Source: an uncultured Prevotella sp. (GTDB taxonomy: Bacteria; Bacteroidota; Bacteroidia; Bacteroidales; Bacteroidaceae). From it: a stretch of 64,000 nucleotides of DNA. The DNA lies in contig CALUFA010000009.1 in NCBI GenBank assembly GCA_944319795.1, positions 1-64,000 of the forward strand, read 5' to 3'. The notes under the pieces were generated by a model. The model saw only the letters and a program-made list of their open reading frames with translations. It made no database searches and was not told the DNA's origin. The position numbers and the translations under genes were made by a program. Shown here in pieces: positions 26,028 through 34,956 of the stretch. Numbering within the stretch: position 1 is the first letter of the stretch; each line of letters opens with the position of its first letter.

Positions 26028-27629
26028 ATGAACAAAATTTTATTGTCATTGGCGCTGCTTTTCACGACCATGACGGCAAGCGCACAGAATCCGCAAGTAA
26101 AGACCTCAAATGGCGTTTTGGAAGGTCTTGAAGTCTCTGGCATCAAAGTTTTCAAGGGCGTTCCTTTCGCCGAGCCGCCCGTCGGCGAACTGCGGTGGAA
26201 AGCCCCACAACCGGTGAAGCCGTGGGCCGGCGTGCGCAAAGCCCACGATTACGGCCCCAACCCGATGCAACAGCCGTTGTTCGGCGACATGAACTTCGGT
26301 ACGAAGGAGATGAGCGAGGACTGCCTATACCTTAATATATGGACACCGGCCAAAACGATGAACGAAAAGCTCCCCGTACTTATTTACTTCAACGGAGGCG
26401 GACTCGTGGCCGGAAGCGGCAGCGAACCGAGATACGCCGGCACAGGAATGGCCCGAAAAGGCATCGTATCGGTAACGGCGAACTACCGTGAGGGCATTTT
26501 CGGCTTCTTCGCACACCCCGAGCTATCGGCCGAAACCTCGTATAAAGGCTCTGGAAACTACGGCTTCATGGACCAAGCCGCAGCAATTAAATGGGTCAAA
26601 GAGAACATTGCCGCCTTTGGCGGCGACCCTGAAAGGATAACCATCGCGGGCGAATCGGCAGGCTCGATGTCGGTCAGCGCGCTTATGGCTTCACCGCTAT
26701 GCAAAGGTCTCTTCGCCCAGGCAATAGGCTCGAGCGGCTCTGTTTTAAGGGACGGCAAACTCAAGACGCTGAAGGAAGCAGAACAAGCAGGCAAGGAGAA
26801 GGCCGAAAAACTCGGCTGCAAATCAATCAAGGAGATGCGCGCCATTCCGGCAGAAGAACTGATGAACCGCGCCGCCGAAGCCGGACTTCCCGGTTACAAC
26901 ATCGACGGATACTTCCTCACTAAACAGCCGACAGACATCTACGCCAACGGCGAACAATGCAAGGTGCCGCTTCTCGTAGGTTCAAACTCGTTCGAAATGC
27001 CTGCAACCTTCATACTGCAAGGCAAGGCGGCTACGGTGGAAAACGTAAGGAATAACATGAAAACGGCATTCGGAGACGAGACAGACAACATCCTGAGCCT
27101 GTACGGATTCAACACCGACGCCGACGTAAACGGCGACGCTGGCATACAATTGGCTTCCGACATGTTCATCGGGTTCTCAACCTGGAAGTGGGGATACATG
27201 CACGCTAAGACCGGCGGATGCCCCGTTTACAGGTACTATTACTGCCATCCGCGCCCAGCAATGAGGATAAAAGGTAAAACGGCCGGACTGGCAGGAGGAG
27301 TCATTGACAAGAAAGAAGGCGAACCCGAAGAGCCGCTCGCACCGGGAGCCGTACACTCTGCCGACATAGAATATGCAATGGGCACGCTGCCTACAAACCG
27401 CGTGTACGACTGGCAACCCGAGGATTTCATCATGTCGGACGTATTCTCAAGCTACTACGCAAACTTCATAAAGACCGGCAATCCGAACGGTCTCGGGCTG
27501 ACCGAATGGATGCCTATGAATGCCAACAACACGGTGCCTACGCTGCGACTCGACGTTGAATCAAAGATGACCAACGACGCCAAGGTTGAGCAACGCTATG
27601 AGCTTATCGACAAGCAATTCTCGAAATAA
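26028..27629 (+). CDS. Secreted type B carboxylesterase
   Basis: This 533-residue enzyme has a signal peptide (MNKILLSLALLFTTMTASA, cut before QN). It has the type B esterase motifs 'FKGVPFAEPPVGELRWKAPQP', 'SEDCLYLNIWTP', oxyanion region 'YFNGGGLVAGSG' (usually HGGG; here NGGG), nucleophile Ser210 in 'GESAGS' and the late 'VHSADIEYAMGTLP' segment that carries the catalytic His region. It hydrolyses carboxyl esters in the periplasm; the natural substrate is unknown, and acetylated or feruloylated plant polymers are possible. It follows rodA by 72 bases without a clear promoter. Confidence 0.9.
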   Translation: MNKILLSLALLFTTMTASAQNPQVKTSNGVLEGLEVSGIKVFKGVPFAEPPVGELRWKAPQPVKPWAGVRKAHDYGPNPMQQPLFGDMNFGTKEMSEDCLYLNIWTPAKTMNEKLPVLIYFNGGGLVAGSGSEPRYAGTGMARKGIVSVTANYREGIFGFFAHPELSAETSYKGSGNYGFMDQAAAIKWVKENIAAFGGDPERITIAGESAGSMSVSALMASPLCKGLFAQAIGSSGSVLRDGKLKTLKEAEQAGKEKAEKLGCKSIKEMRAIPAEELMNRAAEAGLPGYNIDGYFLTKQPTDIYANGEQCKVPLLVGSNSFEMPATFILQGKAATVENVRNNMKTAFGDETDNILSLYGFNTDADVNGDAGIQLASDMFIGFSTWKWGYMHAKTGGCPVYRYYYCHPRPAMRIKGKTAGLAGGVIDKKEGEPEEPLAPGAVHSADIEYAMGTLPTNRVYDWQPEDFIMSDVFSSYYANFIKTGNPNGLGLTEWMPMNANNTVPTLRLDVESKMTNDAKVEQRYELIDKQFSK

Positions 27630-27648
27630 GTAATGGAATAATATCGAT

Positions 27649-27683
27649 AAAACGGCCGTCCTGAATGTCAGGACGGCCGTTTT
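27649..27683. terminator. Bidirectional terminator between esterase and aldolase genes
   Basis: Sixteen-base arms AAAACGGCCGTCCTGA and TCAGGACGGCCGTTTT enclose a three-base loop, with T runs on both strands. It separates two convergent genes. Confidence 0.92.
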
Positions 27684-27718
27684 ATTAATCATAGGCTACG
27701 CCAAGTCCGAGATTAAGA

Positions 27719-28723
27719 CTACTGGGCCAACTTGTTGTCTGAACCGAGCACGTCGATGATCTTGTGCTTGTACATTTCCTCCATGAGGTCGCGTGCCGGG
27801 CCGCAGTACTTACGCGGGTCGAACTCGGCCGGTTTCTCGGCCAAAGTCTTGCGGACGGCTGCGGTGAAGGCCAGACGAGAGTCAGAGTCGATGTTGATCT
27901 TGCAAACGGCGCTCTTGGCAGCCTTGCGGAGCTGCTCCTCGGGAATACCCACTGCGTCGGGCAGCTTGCCGCCGTACTGGTTGATCATGTCGACATATTC
28001 CTGCGGAACTGAAGAAGAGCCGTGGAGCACGATCGGGAATCCGGGCAACTTCTTCATTATCTCGTCGAGAACGTCGAAAGCCAAAGGAGGAGGAACAAGG
28101 CGGCCGGTCTTCGGGTCGCGCGTGCACTGCTCGGGCTTGAACTTGTAAGCACCGTGGCTTGTTCCGATAGATATTGCGAGAGAGTCAACGCCGGTCTTGC
28201 TCGTGAAGTCGATCACCTCTTCGGGTTTCGTATAGTGAGACTCCTCTGAAGCAACCTCGTCCTCAACGCCTGCAAGCACTCCGAGCTCGCCCTCAACGGT
28301 CACGTCGTACTGGTGGGCGTAGTCTACAACCTTCTTAGTCAGCGCTACGTTCTCGTCGTAAGGCAGTGAAGAACCGTCGATCATAACTGAAGAGAAGCCC
28401 ATGTCAACGCAGCTCTTGCAAAGCTCGAAGCTGTCGCCGTGGTCGAGGTGGAGCACGATTTCAGGATGAGCGCAGCCGAGTTCCTTAGCGTATTCAACGG
28501 CGCCTTCGGCCATGTAACGCAGAAGCGTCTGGTTGGCGTAGTTGCGCGCGCCCTTTGAAACCTGCAGGATGACAGGCGACTTCAGCTCTGAAGAAGCCTT
28601 GATGATAGCCTGAAGTTGCTCAAGGTTGTTGAAGTTGAACGCCGGAACGGCATAACCGCCGTTAATGGCTCTTGCAAACATCTCTTTCGTGTTTACCAAG
28701 CCAAGTGTCTTGTAACTTACCAT
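27719..28723 (-). CDS. fba: Class II fructose-bisphosphate aldolase
   Basis: This 334-residue enzyme splits fructose 1,6-bisphosphate into glyceraldehyde 3-phosphate and dihydroxyacetone phosphate. The zinc-site motif is 'IVLHLDHGDSFELCKSCVDMGFSSVMIDGS', with later ligands in 'AISIGTSHGAYKF' and 'IVLHGSSSVPQEYV'. 'NYANQTLLRYMAEG' and 'NIDSDSRLAFTAAVRKTL' are typical of the longer class IIA/B bacterial forms in Bacteroides. It is a single-gene unit with its own promoter box and terminator. Confidence 0.93.
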   Translation of the reverse strand: MVSYKTLGLVNTKEMFARAINGGYAVPAFNFNNLEQLQAIIKASSELKSPVILQVSKGARNYANQTLLRYMAEGAVEYAKELGCAHPEIVLHLDHGDSFELCKSCVDMGFSSVMIDGSSLPYDENVALTKKVVDYAHQYDVTVEGELGVLAGVEDEVASEESHYTKPEEVIDFTSKTGVDSLAISIGTSHGAYKFKPEQCTRDPKTGRLVPPPLAFDVLDEIMKKLPGFPIVLHGSSSVPQEYVDMINQYGGKLPDAVGIPEEQLRKAAKSAVCKINIDSDSRLAFTAAVRKTLAEKPAEFDPRKYCGPARDLMEEMYKHKIIDVLGSDNKLAQ

Positions 28724-28773
28724 AATACAAATAAAATTTATGTTGTAATGAATAATCTTTCATTTATACACCG

Positions 28774-28781
28774 CAAAGATA
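28774..28781 (-). promoter_or_regulatory. TAnnTTTG promoter box of fba
   Basis: The minus strand reads TATCTTTG, 51 bases before the start codon. Confidence 0.65.
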
Positions 28782-28973
28782 ACATTTTCTTTCGTCAAAA
28801 CAAAAGATTGCCGCGACTTTTAGTATTACGTAACGGTTAATTTTCAGATTAATTTTATATTGTCAAAAAACATTGATGTGTTTTGGCAAGTGAATCTTAC
28901 AAAATGTCGCCGGGCAGACCGTTACGCCAATAAAAAACGAACAAACCGAACGGGAGCAACTGACGTTAGGACA

Positions 28974-29036
28974 TAAAAAAAGGAGTACCGCTGTACTCCA
29001 ACCTTGTTAACCTTAAATCTAATACTATGAAAAACA
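28974..29036 (-). ncRNA. Candidate small RNA with own promoter and terminator
   Basis: On the minus strand a TACCTTTG box (29042-29049) is followed after about 38 bases of unstructured sequence by a terminator hairpin (stem GGAGTAC/GTACTCC, 28982-28999) and seven T residues (28974-28981). The predicted transcript is about 60 bases, contains no convincing ORF and stands alone between fba and the MutS-like gene. It could be a small RNA or a short leader whose gene has been lost. Confidence 0.5.
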
Positions 29037-29041
29037 CGATG

Positions 29042-29049
29042 CAAAGGTA
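29042..29049 (-). promoter_or_regulatory. TAnnTTTG box of the candidate small RNA
   Basis: The minus strand reads TACCTTTG, with TTG about 22 bases further upstream (in TATTGTGGG), a normal Bacteroidetes spacing. Confidence 0.6.
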
Positions 29050-29123
29050 AGGATTTTTCCCAAACCCACAATAGCTTTATTGTAAAAATCACAACAAAAC
29101 GGCGATTTATTGACATAGGTCAA

Positions 29124-29339
29124 ATAAGTGAAGAGTTAAGAGTGAAGAGTTAAGAATTCATGTGAGGTTAAGTGAAGAGTTAATAGTGAAGAATGAAGAA
29201 TTAAACGGCGGCAAATGAATTCTTAACTCTTCGTTCTTCACTCTTCACTTAACCTCACATGGATTCTTAACTCTTCGTTCTTCACTCTTCACTTAACCTC
29301 ACATGAATTCTTAACTCTTCACTCTTAACTCTTCACTTT
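29124..29339. repeat. AGAGTTAAG quasi-palindrome at the MutS-like gene stop
   Basis: Copies of GTGAAGAGTTAAGA and GAATTCATGTGAGG occur first (29124-29205) and then as reverse complements (about 29217-29339). The minus-strand stop TGA of the MutS-like gene lies inside the repeat (AAG TGA AGA GTT). Confidence 0.75.
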
Positions 29340-31180
29340 TCAAGTATTCCCTTCAGCAGGAACGTGGCGTTTTGGTTGCGCGCCACGCCGCGCGTTATCT
29401 TATAAGTATAGGTGATGTCGTCGGCCAATTCTATCTCGAAGCACCAGTTGTGGAAGCGCCGCGGGTCGTCATCCTCCATCTTCGACAGCTCCAGGTCGTG
29501 CGTGGCTATTATGCCCGTGACGGGCAGCTTGGCCACGGCCTGCAGGAAGAGGCGCGAACCATTGAGTTTGTCGAGCGAGTTGGTGCCCTTCAGTATCTCG
29601 TCGAGTATGATCAATGTGCGGCGTGCTTGGCGGCAGCTTCCGAGCAGTTGGCGCAGGCGCAGTAATTCGGCGTTGAAGTAGCTGATACCCCGGCTCAGGT
29701 CGTCAGACGTGCGCATGCTGGTGAAAAGGTTGAACGCCGACACGCGCAGGTTGGCGGCGAACACGGGCAAGCCGTTCATTGCGAGGATGTAGTTGACGCC
29801 TACCGAGCGCAGGAATGTGCTCTTGCCGGCCATGTTGGCTCCCGTAATGATGTAATACTCGCCGTCGCTTACGGTGAAGTCGTTGCGCACGGCTTCGTCG
29901 CCGAGGAAGGGGTGGTAAAGCCCCTCGGCCTCGAACACGACCCCGTCCGTATCCTCGATCACGGCCTCGACGGCCTTCGGCTCGTTGAAGCGGAACGTGC
30001 CCATCGACACGAGCGCGTCGATACGGCTCACGCAGTCCATCCATTCGCCGATGCTCGGCATGTATGCGCGCTGCCATTTCAGGAACTTGCGCACGAGGAA
30101 ATAGTCGCTCAGGGCGAACATGTTGAACAATATCAGGCCGATAAAGTTGCCCCGGCGGTCGAGGCTGTCCAGTATTTCAGACAGCCGCCCGAACGACGCG
30201 AGCGCCCCTCCGTCGCCTTCGGTCAGCTTAGCCTGCAGCTCCTTAAGCTCTCCCCCTTTGAAACCGGCCTTTCCGATATGGCGTATCAGGTTGATGTAAA
30301 CGTGCAAGTTGGCGTGCAGTTTCTCGACGGCGCGGCTTATGTCGTGGATTGAGCGCGAGTTGAGACCTATCACGACGAACATCTGCACCACGCCCCACAG
30401 CACGGCCACAGTGGCCGGCACCATGCCGGCTACCGCCAATACTATGAGCGCCGCGAAGCAGACGATAGCTCCGGCGGCCACGGCCAGCGTCCACCCCTGC
30501 CCGGCCTTGGGGGCTATGTCCATGCCGCCTACCTCGCCTACGGCACGCCTAATCTCGTTGGAGTCTATCTTCTCGGCCTTGCCCACGCCGGCGCTTACCG
30601 AGCGTAGCCCAATGGCCATAAAGTCAGTCCGCCACGCTTCCATTTCCGCCAGTTCGCCCACCGACCGGCGGCGGCGCTCCACTTCGGCCTTGCTCGGCAG
30701 CAAGCCGCCGAGCCAAGAGGCCAGCATGTCGCCTCCGCCCGTGGTCGTAGTGCGGTCGATGCGGTTGTAAAGCGAGTCGCGGCCGAACACGTCCATGTCG
30801 AAAGTGAAGGCGTGGTTAGGGTCCTTATACCTGCTTCCGCCGCTGAAGCACGACAGGTCGCCCTGCACGTACCTCAACTCTTTGGCGCGAACCGTGCGCA
30901 GGCGCATGCGCTTCTCTATCCTCTTGCCGTTCTTAACGTCGAAACTGCGCACAACGGCGTAAAGCGCAAGCATGGCCAGGCCGGCCATGAGCCACTCCGA
31001 CGAGAAGTTCCTCACGCAATATACCACCAACGACACGATGGCCAGACCGAACGTCATAAGCTCAGACGCTATATAGACGCGGTTGTTCTTCTTCAGCTGC
31101 CGTATCTCGGCCGAGAGCCTTTCTTCCCGTTCCGAATAAAAAGCCGCCAGTTCGGCTTTAGTCTTATATGTTTCGCCCAT
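29333..31180 (-). CDS. Membrane-anchored MutS-family ATPase
   Basis: This 615-residue protein has the MutS C-terminal ATPase domain: Walker A 'GANMAGKSTFLRSVG' (about 440-455), 'FTSMRTSDDLSRGISYFNAELLRLRQLL' and Walker B 'RTLIILDEILKGTNSLDKLNGS' (about 520). A lever/clamp-like helical region lies before it. The mismatch-binding N-terminal domain of MutS1 is absent. Two pairs of hydrophobic segments take its place (about 33-80 and 227-275), so the protein is probably in the inner membrane. Such proteins are common in Bacteroidetes, and their role is unknown. A function in mismatch repair should not be assumed. Confidence 0.85.
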   Translation of the reverse strand: MGETYKTKAELAAFYSEREERLSAEIRQLKKNNRVYIASELMTFGLAIVSLVVYCVRNFSSEWLMAGLAMLALYAVVRSFDVKNGKRIEKRMRLRTVRAKELRYVQGDLSCFSGGSRYKDPNHAFTFDMDVFGRDSLYNRIDRTTTTGGGDMLASWLGGLLPSKAEVERRRRSVGELAEMEAWRTDFMAIGLRSVSAGVGKAEKIDSNEIRRAVGEVGGMDIAPKAGQGWTLAVAAGAIVCFAALIVLAVAGMVPATVAVLWGVVQMFVVIGLNSRSIHDISRAVEKLHANLHVYINLIRHIGKAGFKGGELKELQAKLTEGDGGALASFGRLSEILDSLDRRGNFIGLILFNMFALSDYFLVRKFLKWQRAYMPSIGEWMDCVSRIDALVSMGTFRFNEPKAVEAVIEDTDGVVFEAEGLYHPFLGDEAVRNDFTVSDGEYYIITGANMAGKSTFLRSVGVNYILAMNGLPVFAANLRVSAFNLFTSMRTSDDLSRGISYFNAELLRLRQLLGSCRQARRTLIILDEILKGTNSLDKLNGSRLFLQAVAKLPVTGIIATHDLELSKMEDDDPRRFHNWCFEIELADDITYTYKITRGVARNQNATFLLKGILEK

Positions 31181-31208
31181 TATCGTTCCCGTTAAAGATT
31201 GTCGACTA

Positions 31209-31216
31209 CAAAATTA
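31209..31216 (-). promoter_or_regulatory. TAnnTTTG promoter box of the MutS-like gene
   Basis: The minus strand reads TAATTTTG, 28 bases before the start codon. Confidence 0.5.
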
Positions 31217-31481
31217 ACATTTTAACGCCGTTTACTTCTTAGTAATGTGCATAAAAAACATTAAAAAGCCCTTATCACACATACTATTAAAGGGTGGCCA
31301 CCCCTCATTGGCATAAGAACAGGAATAGCGTATTTTATTGTTTTAGAATGGATTACAGCTTTATTGAATGTATGATTATTATACTTACAATAAAAATTTC
31401 CAGTAAAATATCACTAATCTTAAAAATAAGCAAAGGCCGTTTTGCAACTTATAAAAAACGACAAGCCGCCGTCGCTAAAAT

Positions 31482-31562
31482 AAAAGGCCGCCTTTTGGTT
31501 CCCGAAAAGCCACGTATTGCACGATAAAAGGCCGCCTTTCTCAGTGCGAAAGGCGGCCTTTT
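31482..31562. repeat. 22-bp-period four-unit array 6
   Basis: Units start at 31482, 31504, 31526 and 31548; units 3 and 4 form a strong GGCCGCC/GGCGGCC hairpin. One or two decayed units may precede it (about 31432-31475). A CGTTGATTATCAG tail follows. Between 31217 and 31430 I see nothing recognisable. Confidence 0.75.
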
Positions 31563-31672
31563 ACAAAGTCGTTGATTATCAGCCAGTTAATCATCAACCG
31601 TAAAATATGCGAAGAGCACATGCCGACGGTAACCAACGATGTCTAATTTTTAATTGTTACCAGTTAATTTCA

Positions 31673-34639
31673 TTATTCCGAAGGAAGGATGACCACTCCC
31701 TCTTGTTTCATTCCGTCCATCATTATTTTCAGCGGACGGCTGAAGCGGACGTGGCGCACGTATGTTGTTTCGTCGACCGCCGGCATGGCGTCTAATATCT
31801 CCTTGCGGTATATGCCGTCGTCCTTGTATGTATTTACAGTGAAATATCCTACGCCGAAACTCGTCAGGTTCTGGAAGAAGTGCGTGCCCTGGCTCGGGTC
31901 AACGCGGTAGTTTGCCAGTCCGGCTTCAACTATTACGCGCGCCGCGCTGATGTGCGACCACTTAACGGGGATGCCTAACCAATAGTCGCTCGAGCCCCAA
32001 CGGCCCGGCCCTACGAGCACGTAGTTCTTGCCGGCCTCGACGAACTTGCGGTTCATACGCTCCACCTCGCCTGCTATGCGCGGATTGTTGGCTGCTGTGA
32101 AGCTGTCGTCCGTCTTTATGTAAACTACGTCTACGACGTCTTCGCTGATGCCGTGGCCGAGCGAATTGTGCGAGCGCAACAGGCATTTGGAGTCGTCAAC
32201 GGTCGACAAGTCCTCGTCCAGCACCTGCTTGCTGTCGACTATCGGGCGCATCTGCAACAGGTAGAACTCGCCCGTGCGGTCGTTGTTTATGTTGCAGGCG
32301 AACTCTATCTCCACCGGCCTTTTCATCCCTTCGGCCCCGTATTTCATGGCCATCTGCATAACTTCCGGCAGTGGGAACACGCCGTTTTGCAGCACTCCGC
32401 TGAACGATATTATCTTCCTGCCGCCCTCGTAATAGCCGTTGCGTATAACCTGGTCATACGGGTCGTAGGTCGACGCGATGTAATTCAGCGAACCGTCGGC
32501 CTCGGCATCCTTCACGTTCAGCTTGAGGATGTTGAACCCGTCGTCAACCTTGAAGTCGCCGCCGACGTTCTTCATGTCCAACGCATAGAACTGGGTCTGC
32601 GTATCCCTGAGCGCTATCTTCATCTCGCTGGTCTGAAGCACCTGCGTAGGATGGTACGGACTCACGCGCAGCGTCTGCCCTCCGTCTACGATATACTTGC
32701 CCAGGCCGAGCGCCAGGCTGGCTATGCCTTCCTCTGAAGTCTCGTCGCCTATGGGGTAATAGTTTATAGAACGGATTACGCCCGATATGTTCGGATAGTA
32801 CCGGTCGCCGTATTGCTTGCCTACGACTTCCTGCAGGATGACGGCCATTTTCTCTTGGTCTATCACGTTGCTCGTGGCCGTCATGTACGCCTTAGAGTCT
32901 TTGTAATATACCGATGCGTAAACGCTCTTGATCGCCGCGGCGAGCATCTGCAGCATCTGATACTTGTCCTCGAGGTTGGGAATCATGTAAGTTGCGTAGA
33001 TCCCGGCGAACGGCTGGTAGTGCGAATCTTCCAAAAGGCTCGACGAGCGCACGGCTATCGGGTGGTTGGTGGCGTTGAAGAACGTCAGGAAGTCGGCAAT
33101 ATACTTGTCAGGGAGCTGAGCCTTGAGGAAGTGTTTGAGTATCTCTTCGTCGCTTGCGTCGCTCAAGGCTATCGGGTAAAGGTTGTTGCGGTCCATGAAC
33201 TGGTCGAACACGTCGGTGCAAAGCACTACGGTCTTGGGTATCGACACGCTGACTCCCTCGCGCTCGTTGAACTCGGGATGGCGCTTGATTATGTTGTCGA
33301 GGAAGGCCAGTCCGCGGCCTTTTCCGCCCAAGGAGCCGTCGCCGATGCGTGCGAAGTGGGCGTAGCGGTCGAACTTTCCGCGGTCGAACACGGCCACGAC
33401 GCCGATGTTCTTCATGTGGCGGTACTGCACAATGGCGTCGAAAATGATCTTGCGGTGGAGGTCGACGTCCTGCAGTTTGTGCCACGTAACGGTCTTAAGG
33501 AACTCCGACACGGGGAATATCGCCCTGGCGCAGAGCCACCGGCTCATGTGGTTGCGCGATATGTGGTAGAGCATCGAGTCGTAAGGTATCTTGAAGATGT
33601 TGTCCTGCAACTCCTTAAGAGTGCGCACGCGCATCACCTCGGCGTGGGTTTTCGGGTCGCGGAAGATGAAGTCGCCGAAGCCCATGTGTTCCTCCATTAC
33701 GTCGCGCAGGTCGATGCTCATGGCCTTTGAGTTCTTGTCTATGAAGTGGAAATGCTCGGCTTCGGCCTTCGCCTTGTTCTCGGTCTCGCTGCTTTGCAGT
33801 ATGAGCGGCACGTACTCGTTGTGCCCGCGTATGGCACGCAGCAGCTTAAGGCCGGCCTCGGGGTCCTTCTGTCCGTCCTTGGGGAAGCGGCAGTCGGAGA
33901 TTACGCCGAGCGTATGGTCGGAGTAACGCTCGTACAGAGTCATGGCTTCCTCGTAGCTGCGGGCCAGCACAACCTTTGGCCTGCCCCTCATGCGGAGCGC
34001 CGCGCTGTGCGGATTAAGCGCCTCGGTGGAGAAATGCTGGCTTTGGGCGAGGATGTATCCGTAGAGCATCGGCAGCAGCGAAGAGTAGAAGCGGATACTG
34101 TCTTCTACCAACAGGATCATCTGGACGCCGGCTTCGGCTATGTCGTGCTCGATGTTCATCTTGTCTTCTATGAGCTTGATGATCGACATTATGAGGTTGG
34201 TGTTGCCCAACCAGCAGAACACGTAGTCGAAAATCGACAGGTCTTCGTTCTCCATGCGGCGCGTGATGCCGTGTGAGAAGGGCGTCAGCACTACGCACGG
34301 AATGTCGGGAAACTTGTTCTTTATCGCCCGCGCAACGGTGAAGGCGTCGTTGTCCGCGTTGCCGGGCATGCAGATTACGAGGTCTATGCTCGTAGTGGCG
34401 AGCACCTCGGCGGCCTCCTCCGTCGTGCTGACTTGCATGAACGATGGCGGATAGCGCATGCCGAGCTCTGTGTACTCGTTGAAGATTTTCTCGTCCACGC
34501 GGCCGTCGTCCTCGAGCATGAAGGCGTCGTAAGGGTTGGCCACGATAAGCACGTTGAAGATGCGGTGCGTCATGAGGTTCATGAACGTCACGTCCTTCAG
34601 GTAGAATTTGCTCCACTGCTGGGGTATGTTTTCACTCAT
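31673..34639 (-). CDS. Receiver-like / PEP-synthase ATP-grasp fusion protein
   Basis: I chose ATG 34639 (988 residues, MSENIPQQW). Residues about 20-145 look like a degenerate receiver. Residues about 158-300 are a better receiver ('MILLVEDSIRFY', 'LGVISDCRFPKDG', 'LILQSSE', 'HFIDKNS'). From about 410 the N-terminal ATP-grasp domain of PEP synthase / pyruvate phosphate dikinase follows: 'GDGSLGGKGRGLAFLD', 'PIAVRSSSLLEDSHYQPFAGIYATYM', ending in 'GEFYLLQMRPIVDS' (about 830). The swivelling phosphohistidine domain and the PEP-binding barrel are missing, so it cannot be a complete PEP synthase. The last 150 residues ('VLVGPGRWGSSDYWLGIPVKWSHISAARVIVEAG') are unlike either. A signalling or phosphotransfer role is inference. 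Confidence 0.8.
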   Translation of the reverse strand: MSENIPQQWSKFYLKDVTFMNLMTHRIFNVLIVANPYDAFMLEDDGRVDEKIFNEYTELGMRYPPSFMQVSTTEEAAEVLATTSIDLVICMPGNADNDAFTVARAIKNKFPDIPCVVLTPFSHGITRRMENEDLSIFDYVFCWLGNTNLIMSIIKLIEDKMNIEHDIAEAGVQMILLVEDSIRFYSSLLPMLYGYILAQSQHFSTEALNPHSAALRMRGRPKVVLARSYEEAMTLYERYSDHTLGVISDCRFPKDGQKDPEAGLKLLRAIRGHNEYVPLILQSSETENKAKAEAEHFHFIDKNSKAMSIDLRDVMEEHMGFGDFIFRDPKTHAEVMRVRTLKELQDNIFKIPYDSMLYHISRNHMSRWLCARAIFPVSEFLKTVTWHKLQDVDLHRKIIFDAIVQYRHMKNIGVVAVFDRGKFDRYAHFARIGDGSLGGKGRGLAFLDNIIKRHPEFNEREGVSVSIPKTVVLCTDVFDQFMDRNNLYPIALSDASDEEILKHFLKAQLPDKYIADFLTFFNATNHPIAVRSSSLLEDSHYQPFAGIYATYMIPNLEDKYQMLQMLAAAIKSVYASVYYKDSKAYMTATSNVIDQEKMAVILQEVVGKQYGDRYYPNISGVIRSINYYPIGDETSEEGIASLALGLGKYIVDGGQTLRVSPYHPTQVLQTSEMKIALRDTQTQFYALDMKNVGGDFKVDDGFNILKLNVKDAEADGSLNYIASTYDPYDQVIRNGYYEGGRKIISFSGVLQNGVFPLPEVMQMAMKYGAEGMKRPVEIEFACNINNDRTGEFYLLQMRPIVDSKQVLDEDLSTVDDSKCLLRSHNSLGHGISEDVVDVVYIKTDDSFTAANNPRIAGEVERMNRKFVEAGKNYVLVGPGRWGSSDYWLGIPVKWSHISAARVIVEAGLANYRVDPSQGTHFFQNLTSFGVGYFTVNTYKDDGIYRKEILDAMPAVDETTYVRHVRFSRPLKIMMDGMKQEGVVILPSE

Positions 34640-34794
34640 ACAAGTATGTAGGTTGTTTGTTTTTGATTGCCGGGGAAAAGGCAAACACGCCCCAACTTTC
34701 CGCCGCCGGCTGCAACGGCCGTGGCGGACAACGACAAGGGGCGCCGGTCTGCGCGCTTCCTTTCCAGATTATTAAGATATGTATATAACAACTG

Positions 34795-34802
34795 CAAATA
34801 TA
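34795..34802 (-). promoter_or_regulatory. TAnnTTTG promoter box of the ATP-grasp fusion gene
   Basis: The minus strand reads TATATTTG, about 155 bases before ATG 34639, giving a long leader with no structure that I recognise. Confidence 0.5.
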
Positions 34803-34902
34803 ACAAAAATATTTGAACGGGACGAAACAAACCGTGTTTTTCTGATTTTATTACAAGATAATGCAGGCGTGCACGGACTGGGCGCGCCTCCGCCTACTGA
34901 CG

Positions 34903-34940
34903 AAAAAACCGGCGGAAGCCCATTCTGGTGCTTCCGCCGG
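34903..34940 (-). terminator. Terminator of the PepSY-like lipoprotein gene
   Basis: On the minus strand CCGGCGGAAGC pairs with GCTTCCGCCGG around a short loop and is followed by six T residues, 16 bases past the stop codon. Confidence 0.9.
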
Positions 34941-34956
34941 CAGTGTCTTAACATAT

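Noticed and set aside
29333..31180. Mismatch-repair protein MutS
   Set aside because: The mismatch-binding and connector domains are missing and there are membrane segments instead; only the ATPase and adjoining helical part match.
31673..34639. Complete PEP synthase or pyruvate phosphate dikinase
   Set aside because: Only the nucleotide-binding domain is present; the phosphohistidine and PEP-binding domains are not.
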